A stretch of DNA of 64,000 bases. Source: DMER64 sp049652385. GTDB lineage: Bacteria > Bacteroidota > Bacteroidia > Bacteroidales > UBA932. The notes beneath the pieces are model-generated. The model saw only the letters and a program-made list of their open reading frames with translations. It was not told the DNA's origin and searched no databases. Positions 17,247 through 24,518 of the stretch are shown here, in pieces. Location: assembly GCA_049652385.1 (NCBI GenBank), contig JBASDX010000008.1, forward strand, positions 186,001-250,000. The letters run 5' to 3'. The translations under genes were made by a program, and so were the position numbers. Within the stretch, counting starts at the first letter, position 1; each line of letters starts with the position of its first letter.

Positions 17247-17708
17247 TCAATTATAAGAAAGGATCAAATGGCAAGAACCCTGATAATTTCCCGGGTTCTG
17301 TCCAAGCAAAACATTGACATTACCAGACAATTGTAAAACCTGGTCTGCGTTCCTTAGCGCTGTTTTGTTAGCGTTGATTGAGGTATCCTCCACTGGTGTG
17401 TAAGACGTTTCCAGTACTACCGCATCTCCATTTTCACCTACGAGAATAGCAGAAGATAAAGCTACATTAAAAGCCAGATTCTCTTCTGTCAGAACAGCAA
17501 CTTCTCCAAACACAATAATGTCTGAGTCTGTAACAGTTATGAATTCCGGGGAGGATGTTGTTTCTGAAAGGAAGACCTTATGTGAAACAACATTCACGAC
17601 ATCAACAATTTCAGCTGAAACGTGACCTGTAACAACCACCTGAGCACGGATTGGATAAATAATGAACAAGCTCAGGTAAAGAGCGGATAAATAAAAAATG
17701 GTTTTCAT
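17247..17708 (-). CDS. DUF4402-type pilin-like secreted protein
   Basis: A 153-residue protein with a signal peptide MKTIFYLSALYLSLFIIYPI (cleavage probably after RA). The mature part is all-beta in character: VVVTGHVSAEIVDVVNVV at the N-terminus, FGEVAVL in the middle and GNYQGSCHLILSYN at the end. That resembles the DUF4402 pattern (conserved FG, terminal GxYxGxxxxxxxYN). DUF4402 proteins are small secreted proteins of Bacteroidota and proteobacteria; a structural pilin-like role is my inference from the usher-like gene downstream. The start was set at 17708, not at an upstream in-frame codon at 17762, because a well-formed promoter lies between the two. Only one cysteine is present. Confidence 0.75.
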   Translation of the reverse strand: MKTIFYLSALYLSLFIIYPIRAQVVVTGHVSAEIVDVVNVVSHKVFLSETTSSPEFITVTDSDIIVFGEVAVLTEENLAFNVALSSAILVGENGDAVVLETSYTPVEDTSINANKTALRNADQVLQLSGNVNVLLGQNPGNYQGSCHLILSYN

Positions 17709-17731
17709 AGCCACAAAGGCTTTTCTTATCC

Positions 17732-17763
17732 CAAATATAAAATTTTTAATTATAAAAACCAAA
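17732..17763 (-). promoter_or_regulatory. sigma-ABfr-type promoter of the pilin-like gene
   Basis: On the minus strand TTTG (17763-17760), a 20-bp AT-rich spacer, then TATATTTG (17739-17732). The expected transcript starts about 17 bp before the ATG at 17708. This is among the best promoter matches in the window. Confidence 0.75.
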
Positions 17764-17797
17764 TAAAAGTGTAAACTTTTTGTGCTCTTTAAAATTA

Positions 17798-18499
17798 TTA
17801 CCTGCGCTTTGAACCTGAAAACAAAGAAATATAATAAAACAGAGTGGCCAACGAGCTCAACGCAGCTACCACGTATGTATAGGCAGCAGACTTTAAAGCC
17901 TCTTTTGCCATGGGGTATGTTTCATAATCGGTTATTCCGGAAGTATTTAGCCAGACAAGCGCCCTTTTGCTGGCGTTGATTTCTACCGGCAATGTAATGA
18001 AACTGAAAAGAGTGGTAAGGGCAAAAAGCACAATACCTGTCAGCATAAGTTGGGGAAAGGTGTTAATCATGAACATCCCGGCCAGAATCAGCCACATCAC
18101 CCATTGCGAAGCAAAATGAACGGCAGGCACCAGGGCAGATCTCATTTTTAGCGGAGCGTATCCGGTAGCATGTTGTACAGCGTGTCCGCATTCATGGGCG
18201 GCAACCGCAGCAGCCATAACAGAGCGGCTTGCATAGACTCCTTCGCTTAGGTTAACGGTACGGGTTATGGGGTTGAAATGATCTGTCAGTCTGCCGCGCA
18301 CTGAAATTACTTGAACATCCGTAATACCATTTTCCTGAAGCATTTTGCGGGCCACTTCCGCACCTGTCAGTCCTGCAGAAATTGTGATTCTTGAATATTT
18401 CCTGAATTTTGACTGAAGAGATACTTGTACAACCCAGCTGAGAAGCACTATACCAATAAAAACCATCCAATAAAGGGATACTGTTGAAGTTACTTCCAT
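17798..18499 (-). CDS. Membrane zinc metallopeptidase, YugP-like
   Basis: A 233-residue protein with an N-terminal transmembrane helix, a HECGHAVQH zinc motif (H102, E103, H106) and two further hydrophobic helices after it (residues about 130-190). This is the neutral zinc metallopeptidase family of Bacillus YugP (Zn_peptidase_2). The peptidase core should face the cytoplasm or membrane; substrates are not known. It is divergent from the M16 peptidase gene with about 70 bp between them. Its 3' end is about 90 bp from the pilin-like start. Confidence 0.9.
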   Translation of the reverse strand: MEVTSTVSLYWMVFIGIVLLSWVVQVSLQSKFRKYSRITISAGLTGAEVARKMLQENGITDVQVISVRGRLTDHFNPITRTVNLSEGVYASRSVMAAAVAAHECGHAVQHATGYAPLKMRSALVPAVHFASQWVMWLILAGMFMINTFPQLMLTGIVLFALTTLFSFITLPVEINASKRALVWLNTSGITDYETYPMAKEALKSAAYTYVVAALSSLATLFYYISLFSGSKRR

Positions 18500-18550
18500 A
18501 TCTAATTTTTGATTATAGATAACAAATACGATGCCGAGTGTAATTATTTG

Positions 18551-18558
18551 TATATTTG
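18551..18558 (+). promoter_or_regulatory. Candidate -7 element for the M16 peptidase gene
   Basis: TATATTTG matches TAnnTTTG and lies 13 bp before ATG 18572. No TTTG is found at the ideal upstream spacing. Confidence 0.45.
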
Positions 18559-18571
18559 TTTAATTAACTCA

Positions 18572-21505
18572 ATGATTATGTCAACTTTATGTAAATGTAA
18601 AACCGTCTTTCTGACGGTAGCGGCATTAGGTGCCATATTGTCATGTGGAACTCGTTATACCTATGAAAGGGTAGAAGGAGATCCGTTAAACGCACGCATA
18701 TATACTTTGGACAATGGCTTAAAAGTCTATATGACGGTAAATAAAGAAACCCCAAGAATACAGACGTATATAGCTGTTAAAGTGGGTGCTAAGGATGACC
18801 CGGCAGAAACAACCGGGTTGGCGCACTACTTTGAACATCTCATGTTTAAAGGTACCAGTACTTTTGGAACACAGAATTATGCACTGGAAAAGCCCTTGCT
18901 GGATCAGATAGAAGCGCTCTTTGAAGAGTACAGACAAACAACGGATGCCCGGCAAAGAAAAGAAATATACCGTCTTATTGACAGCGTTTCATTGGAGGCA
19001 TCCAAGCATGCTATTCCCAATGAATATGATAAATTGATGTCGGCTATAGGAGCCACAGGCACCAATGCCGGCACCAGTTACGACCAGACGGTGTATATAG
19101 AAGATATTCCATCCAATCAAATCAGGAATTGGGCAAAGATTCAAGCAGCACGTTTTTCGGATAACGTTATTCGCGGTTTTCATACAGAGTTGGAGACAGT
19201 ATATGAAGAGAGCAATATGTACGCCGCTATGGATAGTGATAAAGTATTGGAAAAGCTATTGGCGGCTTTATTTCCATCGCATCCTTACGGAACACAGACT
19301 GTATTGGGGACACAAAACCACTTGAAGAACCCCTCCATCACCAATATAAAGGAGTATTACAAAACGTTCTACGTACCCAATAATATAGCTATCTGTTTGT
19401 CAGGTGATTTTGATCCCAATGAAATGATTGCCATAATAGATGAGTATTTTGGTGATTGGGAAGCTAATCCGGAACTACCGGATCGTCAGCCAACGCAGGA
19501 AAAGCCGGTAGAGGGGCCCGTAACGCATAGTGTTTGGGGACTGGAATCCGAATACGTAACCATGGGATGGCATGGGCCGCATGTATCATCAGATGAGGAT
19601 GCTTTATTTACCGTTTTGGGAGAAGTTCTCAGCAATGGAACAGCCGGTATTTTAGATCTGGAGTTGAATCAGCAGCAAAAAGTATTGTATTCCACGGCCT
19701 TTGCATACATGCTGGCCGATCGAAGTCTGTTGGTTATGCAAGGAAATCCCAAACAGGGACAAACGCTGGAAGAGGTTAAAAATCTGCTGCTGAGCAGCCT
19801 TGATAAAATCAGAGAAGGAGATTTTGAGGAATCGTTGTTAACAGCTATTATTAACAATTACAAACTCAGTATGATGCGTAGGCTTGAAAACAACAGGGGA
19901 AGGGCCAATCTGTTTGTTAGTTCTTTTACCAACGATATACCCTGGGAAAGACAAATCAAATTTATAGAGAGGATGGAGGCTGTTACCAAAGAAGATTTGG
20001 TAGCGTATGTCAAGGAGCATTTTAAGGAAGACAATTATGTGGTTATCTATAAAAAGCAAGGACCTGATCCCAATTATATTAAGATTGAGAAACCGGAGAT
20101 TACTCCTATTTATATGAACCGTGATACGTCTTCTGCTTTTTTGAAAGAAATACTTGCAACCCGCGTGAAACCCATTAAACCGGTTTTCGTTGATTTCCAA
20201 AAAGATTTCAAAAAGAAAAAACTTGCGGAGGGAGTGGAAATGGTGTATGTTCCCAATACGCTGAATGATTTGTTTACTTTAACATTGGTATTTAATGTAG
20301 GTAATAACCACGATAATGCACTATCCACGGCTTTAAGTTATCTGGAATATATTGGAACGTCAGAAAAATCAGCGGCAGAGGTTAAACAAGCTTTTTATGA
20401 AATGGCTTGTTCTTACTATGCGCAAGTTTCACAAAATACATGTACCATTACACTAAGTGGCTTGGCGGAGAATATGGAGCCGGCTCTGGAACTTCTTGTA
20501 GCATTGGGCCTGGATGCCCAACCTGACCAGGAAGTATACACAGCCATGGTTCACAATATTTTGAAAAACAGAGTCGATGCCAAAGCAGACCAGAGGACAT
20601 GTTTTCAACGTTTGCAAATGTACATGCAATACGGTCCGGAAAATTCGGCTACTCAAATCATTTCGGAAGAAACATTGCGGAAAACAACTCCTGACGAGCT
20701 TTTGGCCAAGGTTAGAGCATTGTTTTCATACGGCGTAGACGTCTATTATTACGGCCCGGAAAACATGGATAAAGCAGGTAACATCTTTACGACCGTTTAT
20801 CCTGTTCCGGAGATTCCCAAGGAGAATCCGGAAAAAATTCATTATTATCCGCAAATCATAGAGAGCAACAAGGTGTTTTTAGCTCCATACAAAGCCAATC
20901 AATTGTATTATGCCACATACTCTGCAAGAGAAGGAGAAACATACGAAGAGGTTCCCTACACCTTGGCAAATATGTATAATGAATATTTTGGTTCTTCCAT
21001 GAATGCTATTGTATTCCAGGAAATGAGAGAGGCGAGGGGACTTGCTTATAGCGCTACTGCAAGATATAGTGAACCGAATCAGATACAAGAAGGATTCCCG
21101 TATACCTTCTCCAGTTTTATTGCTACACAAAATGATAAAATGGCGGAAGCTATGAAAGCTTTCCATGATATCATCAACGATATGCCTGAATCTGAGAAAT
21201 CGTTCTCCCTGGCTAAGGAGGGCTTGTTAAGTACGTTGCGTACGGATAGGATTACGGGAAGAGCCTTGCTGAATTATTACATCAGAGCAAAAGAAAGAAA
21301 TCTGTGGACAGACAGAAGAAAGGAGTTGTTTAACCAGGGCCAAACCGTTGAACTTGAGGACATTGTTAGATTTCAAAAAGAATGGATACAAAACAGGCCG
21401 ACGGTCTACGGTATCTTAAGTGACCTGGAAGCACTGGATGTGAACTATTTATCAGATTATGGTCCGGTCGTGCTGTTAGGTCTGGAAGATATTTTTGGCT
21501 ATTAA
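18572..21505 (+). CDS. M16-family (insulinase-like) zinc peptidase, lipoprotein
   Basis: About 977 residues with two M16 halves. The N-terminal half has the inverted zinc motif in GLAHYFEHLMFKG (HxxEH) and the downstream glutamate region ELETVYEESNM. The second half lacks a zinc site, as is usual for fused M16B proteins. The signal region ends in the lipobox-like AILSCG, so it is probably lipid-anchored and periplasmic or outer-membrane. A long helical insertion follows the zinc motif, as in many Bacteroidota members. It likely degrades peptides. Starts at 18572 and 18578 are both possible; an in-frame ATG at 18509 lies upstream of the -7 element and is not favoured. Confidence 0.92.
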   Translation: MIMSTLCKCKTVFLTVAALGAILSCGTRYTYERVEGDPLNARIYTLDNGLKVYMTVNKETPRIQTYIAVKVGAKDDPAETTGLAHYFEHLMFKGTSTFGTQNYALEKPLLDQIEALFEEYRQTTDARQRKEIYRLIDSVSLEASKHAIPNEYDKLMSAIGATGTNAGTSYDQTVYIEDIPSNQIRNWAKIQAARFSDNVIRGFHTELETVYEESNMYAAMDSDKVLEKLLAALFPSHPYGTQTVLGTQNHLKNPSITNIKEYYKTFYVPNNIAICLSGDFDPNEMIAIIDEYFGDWEANPELPDRQPTQEKPVEGPVTHSVWGLESEYVTMGWHGPHVSSDEDALFTVLGEVLSNGTAGILDLELNQQQKVLYSTAFAYMLADRSLLVMQGNPKQGQTLEEVKNLLLSSLDKIREGDFEESLLTAIINNYKLSMMRRLENNRGRANLFVSSFTNDIPWERQIKFIERMEAVTKEDLVAYVKEHFKEDNYVVIYKKQGPDPNYIKIEKPEITPIYMNRDTSSAFLKEILATRVKPIKPVFVDFQKDFKKKKLAEGVEMVYVPNTLNDLFTLTLVFNVGNNHDNALSTALSYLEYIGTSEKSAAEVKQAFYEMACSYYAQVSQNTCTITLSGLAENMEPALELLVALGLDAQPDQEVYTAMVHNILKNRVDAKADQRTCFQRLQMYMQYGPENSATQIISEETLRKTTPDELLAKVRALFSYGVDVYYYGPENMDKAGNIFTTVYPVPEIPKENPEKIHYYPQIIESNKVFLAPYKANQLYYATYSAREGETYEEVPYTLANMYNEYFGSSMNAIVFQEMREARGLAYSATARYSEPNQIQEGFPYTFSSFIATQNDKMAEAMKAFHDIINDMPESEKSFSLAKEGLLSTLRTDRITGRALLNYYIRAKERNLWTDRRKELFNQGQTVELEDIVRFQKEWIQNRPTVYGILSDLEALDVNYLSDYGPVVLLGLEDIFGY

Positions 21506-21525
21506 GTTTATGTAGAGGATTCAGG

Positions 21526-21560
21526 CCCGTTCGTAGATAAAAATGACCGGTTGGTAGATA
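21526..21560 (+). promoter_or_regulatory. LytTR-type direct repeat upstream of lytS-lytR
   Basis: Two 14-bp direct repeats, CCCGTTCGTAGATA (21526-21539) and CCGGTTGGTAGATA (21547-21560), match at 12 of 14 bases with a 21-bp period. Each contains a GTTNGT core like the AgrA/LytTR recognition repeat, and the 21-bp period is the known arrangement. The pair ends 24 bp before a -33 box, a suitable position for an activator. The LytTR regulator encoded at 22830 is the obvious candidate to bind it. Confidence 0.55.
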
Positions 21561-21584
21561 TAATAACGTTTTAAAGAAATACTG

Positions 21585-21616
21585 TTTGTTTATATTGAAC
21601 TTGTCGGTTAACTTTG
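21585..21616 (+). promoter_or_regulatory. sigma-ABfr-type promoter upstream of lytS
   Basis: TTTG at 21585-21588, a 20-bp spacer, then TAACTTTG at 21609-21616. Transcription would start near 21622. Confidence 0.65.
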
Positions 21617-21621
21617 TGACT

Positions 21622-21718
21622 AGGATAAATAATGAATGGTTTTTGAACTAAAAACGAACACAAAAAAGATGCGAAATCTTTTTTACAGGTGGGAAATCTA
21701 ATCCCGCCTTTTTTTTTA
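21622..21718 (+). ncRNA. Putative short RNA or attenuated leader of lytS-lytR
   Basis: Transcription from the promoter at 21585-21616 would meet an intrinsic terminator at 21687-21718 after about 95 nt, still 63 bp short of the lytS ATG. The product would be a small RNA, or a leader with a conditional terminator. It includes an AT-rich hairpin (about 21662-21685) and two tiny reading frames. One is 10 codons (21669-21701, MRNLFYRWEI) and runs into the terminator stem, which would allow translation-dependent attenuation. The start position is approximate, and no RNA family is recognised. Confidence 0.4.
21687..21718 (+). terminator. Intrinsic terminator ahead of lytS
   Basis: An 8-bp GC-rich stem AGGTGGGA / TCCCGCCT (21687-21694 with 21702-21709, one G-U pair) is followed by a run of eight T. 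It can end the short RNA and/or M16 gene read-through. Confidence 0.8.
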
Positions 21719-21780
21719 AGAAAAGGCACTGTCTAAACCTTAAATTTGTTACTTATGTTGTATCTTCGCTCCTAATTCCC

Positions 21781-22833
21781 ATGGCAGCTCATAACGAATA
21801 CCATATAGACAAGGAGCTTAAAAAACTGAGAAGGCTGGAAAATCTGACTTTTTGGGGATTTACCGGTGCAGCCCTGCTCAGTCCTGTTTTACTCCAACAG
21901 CATGTTTTTATCCTTTGGGCTATTCTTGCACCTTTTTTCTTTGGCTTGGTGCTGCACCATTATCTATACGTTCCTTTCTTTTTATTCAAGGGGAATTTTT
22001 TTACATATGTTTTTCTCCTTTTTATTTTGTTATTGGGAATCGTCTTTGGATGTGAGGCAATTATTAACATATTGGATGTTAAATACGGAGCAAGATGGTC
22101 CAATTATATACCTTATGAATCTACTTTATTAAGTAATTTCTTCATTGCTTTGCTGTTAATGGGCATGAATGTGGCAGTTCGACTGGTTTTTCACAGCATC
22201 AAGGAAAAGATGCTGACCCATGAAGCCGATAATAAATTGATGAGGTATAAGATGGAATTTTTACAGTTTCAGATAAGTCCTCATTTTTTAATGAATACAT
22301 TGAACAACATTCACGTATTGGTTGATACAGATGAGGAAAAAGCTAAAGAGGCCATTGTTAGTTTATCTCGTCTTTTACGTCATATGTTGTATGAAAGTAC
22401 GCCGGATAGCACCCCGTCTTTTACCCGGCAAATGGAAGTGTTCAGGTCGTATTGCAATCTGAATCTATTGCGTCACGGAGACAATGTCAGATTAAATATT
22501 ACGGTACCTAATGATATGCCAAATATTCAACTGCCTCCTCTTATTATAATCGTATTTATAGAAAACGCATTTAAGCACGGTATTGTATATGGAGAAGACA
22601 CCCTTATAAATATGAACTTTTGGGTAGAACCGGGTTGGTTCCATTTTTCTATCACCAATTCGATTTTTCCGGACAAACCAAAATCTGTGAAAGAAGGAGG
22701 GCTGGGTATAAAGAATGTGACAGAACGCCTTAACCTGCTATATGGTGAAAATTACAAATTAACTATGGGAGAAAATGAAAAAAGAACGGAATATTGTGTA
22801 CATTTAGAACTCCCAATAGAAATGAAATTATGA
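21781..22833 (+). CDS. LytS/YehU-type sensor histidine kinase
   Basis: A 350-residue membrane kinase. Four hydrophobic segments fill about residues 22-140, with little extracellular domain. The His_kinase domain follows with FQISPHFLMNTLNNIHVLVD (phospho-acceptor H168), and the ATPase part has FIENAFKHGIVYG and GLGIKNVTERLNLLYG. It should autophosphorylate and pass phosphate to the LytTR regulator encoded next, whose start overlaps its stop as ATGA. The signal is unknown; with such short loops it may sense a membrane-soluble cue or the membrane state. Confidence 0.93.
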   Translation: MAAHNEYHIDKELKKLRRLENLTFWGFTGAALLSPVLLQQHVFILWAILAPFFFGLVLHHYLYVPFFLFKGNFFTYVFLLFILLLGIVFGCEAIINILDVKYGARWSNYIPYESTLLSNFFIALLLMGMNVAVRLVFHSIKEKMLTHEADNKLMRYKMEFLQFQISPHFLMNTLNNIHVLVDTDEEKAKEAIVSLSRLLRHMLYESTPDSTPSFTRQMEVFRSYCNLNLLRHGDNVRLNITVPNDMPNIQLPPLIIIVFIENAFKHGIVYGEDTLINMNFWVEPGWFHFSITNSIFPDKPKSVKEGGLGIKNVTERLNLLYGENYKLTMGENEKRTEYCVHLELPIEMKL

Positions 22834-23600
22834 AAATCAGGTGTATTGTTATAGATGATGAGCCATTGGCGCTTCAGCAAATGGTGAACTATGTGGAGAA
22901 AATTCCGTACCTGGAACTTGTTAAAGCCTGTACCGGACCAACAGAGGCGATGGAGATTATGGCTACTGAAAAAATTGATGCCATATTTACAGATATCGAG
23001 ATGCCCGATATCAACGGTATGGAGTATATACGTTCCTTAAAAGACAGGCCGATAATTGTGTTTGTAACGGCTTATTCTGATTTTGCGGTACAAGGATTTC
23101 AGGTAGATGCTACTGATTATCTGTTGAAACCCTTTAGTTTGACAGATTTTATGAGGAGTGCAGAAAAGGTTAAGCAACAGTATGAGCTGAGAACGGCTGC
23201 CCTTATAACCAAAGACAGGGCAACTGATGCAGTGGCGGTAGAGGAAGAAGATAGCGGAGCCCCGGGGTGGGATAGCGAATACGTTTTTGTAAGAGCCGAT
23301 TCCCGTACAGTAAGATTGAAGATATCGGACATTCAGTACATAGAGAGTAGAAGGGAGTACGTAGTCATTTTTTCAGAAAATAGTCATCCTGTAATGACGC
23401 TTTTTAGTTTAAAAACCATTGAAGATCGATTGCCTAAAGATATTTTTATGAGGGTACACAGGTCTTTTATTGTGAATTTATCCAAAATATCAGAAGTGGT
23501 TCAGAACCGTATTATATTTGACAAAGAGAACAGTGTTCCTATTGGAGAACAATATAAGAAAGATTTCCAGAATTTCTTGAACCAGTACTTCCTGAAATAG
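22830..23600 (+). CDS. LytTR-family response regulator
   Basis: A 256-residue regulator. The receiver domain has IDDEP at the N-terminus, phospho-acceptor D55 in FTDIEMPDINGM, then FVTAYSDFAV and DYLLKPFS. The LytTR DNA-binding domain (about 155-256) contains YIESRREYVVIF and FMRVHRSFIVNLSKI. It is translationally coupled to lytS (4-bp overlap); the upstream in-frame GTG at 22794 lies inside lytS and is unlikely. LytTR proteins bind paired direct repeats; such a pair is at 21526-21560, suggesting autoregulation. Confidence 0.94.
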   Translation: MKIRCIVIDDEPLALQQMVNYVEKIPYLELVKACTGPTEAMEIMATEKIDAIFTDIEMPDINGMEYIRSLKDRPIIVFVTAYSDFAVQGFQVDATDYLLKPFSLTDFMRSAEKVKQQYELRTAALITKDRATDAVAVEEEDSGAPGWDSEYVFVRADSRTVRLKISDIQYIESRREYVVIFSENSHPVMTLFSLKTIEDRLPKDIFMRVHRSFIVNLSKISEVVQNRIIFDKENSVPIGEQYKKDFQNFLNQYFLK

Positions 23601-23606
23601 TCCGCT

Positions 23607-24518
23607 ATGCGGTATTTTCTACAGAGCATACGACCTCGCACTCTGCTTCTGTCCTGTTCCGCTGTTATGGCCGGTGCGTTTCTGGCACAAGGTGATGGTT
23701 TTTTTTCCTGGTATACATTTTTGTTATTAATATTCACAGCTTGTCTTTTACAAATTTTATCGAATTTGGTAAATGAGATAGGAGATTGGAGAAAGGGAAC
23801 AGACAAAGAGCAACAGTCAAGAAGGCCTTTAAGTTTGCAGAGCAATTCATTATCAGAAGGTAAGTTTATCAATTTTATCAAGATTGTGGCTTTGTTGTCT
23901 GCAATTTCCGGTTTGACTTTGATTCGAGTTGCATTGGGCAGTTATTTCAGAACCGATGCTTTGTTTTTTTTGTTTTGGGGAATGATTTCCATGGTGGCAG
24001 CCGTTTTTTATTCTGCCGGGAAAAAGCCTTATGGATATTACGGAATGGGAGATTTGGCCGTTTTCCTTTTTTTTGGTCCCGTATCCGTTATCGGTAGTTA
24101 TTACCTAATGTCTCAATTATTGGATGTGAAAGTATTATTAATTTCCGGAGTTATGGGATTGCTTTGTACGGCCGTTCTGAATGTTAATAATATAAGAGAT
24201 TTTGAGAATGATAAGAAGTATGGGAAAAAGACGCTGGCCGTTGTTATATCGCAGTTGGGGAAAAAAGAAGGCAATACGACGCCGGCAAAACGGTATCAGT
24301 ATATACTTATTGGGGTTGCCTTGCTACTTTCTATTATTTTCATAATGAAAACTGATTTTTGTTGGTATTTGTTTTTGCCATCCCTTCCTTTTTTTGTAGT
24401 CCATTTGATTATGGTACGGTTATACCACGGCCGGACGCTTGATAAAGCCTTGCTTTTTTTGATTTTAGGTGTAGGTTTTTACGCGCTTTCTTTTGTTTTT
24501 GATTCCCTTTTATTTTAA
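23607..24518 (+). CDS. menA: MenA-type 1,4-dihydroxy-2-naphthoate prenyltransferase
   Basis: A 303-residue integral membrane protein with eight or nine hydrophobic helices. It starts with SIRPRTLLLSCSAVMAG and has the prenyl-diphosphate motif LVNEIGDWRKGTDKE; MenA usually has NDxxD, and here the first Asp is Glu. A second Asp-rich site is NNIRDFENDKKYGKKT. It attaches the polyprenyl tail to DHNA in menaquinone synthesis. Six bp after the LytTR gene, so probably in the same transcript. Its 3' end overlaps the convergent pgpH by 9 bp. Other UbiA-family substrates cannot be fully excluded. Confidence 0.88.
   Translation: MRYFLQSIRPRTLLLSCSAVMAGAFLAQGDGFFSWYTFLLLIFTACLLQILSNLVNEIGDWRKGTDKEQQSRRPLSLQSNSLSEGKFINFIKIVALLSAISGLTLIRVALGSYFRTDALFFLFWGMISMVAAVFYSAGKKPYGYYGMGDLAVFLFFGPVSVIGSYYLMSQLLDVKVLLISGVMGLLCTAVLNVNNIRDFENDKKYGKKTLAVVISQLGKKEGNTTPAKRYQYILIGVALLLSIIFIMKTDFCWYLFLPSLPFFVVHLIMVRLYHGRTLDKALLFLILGVGFYALSFVFDSLLF

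Noticed and set aside
18509..18571. N-terminal extension of the M16 peptidase
   Set aside because: It would precede the promoter -7 element and hide the lipoprotein signal. Starts at 18572/18578 give a proper lipobox.
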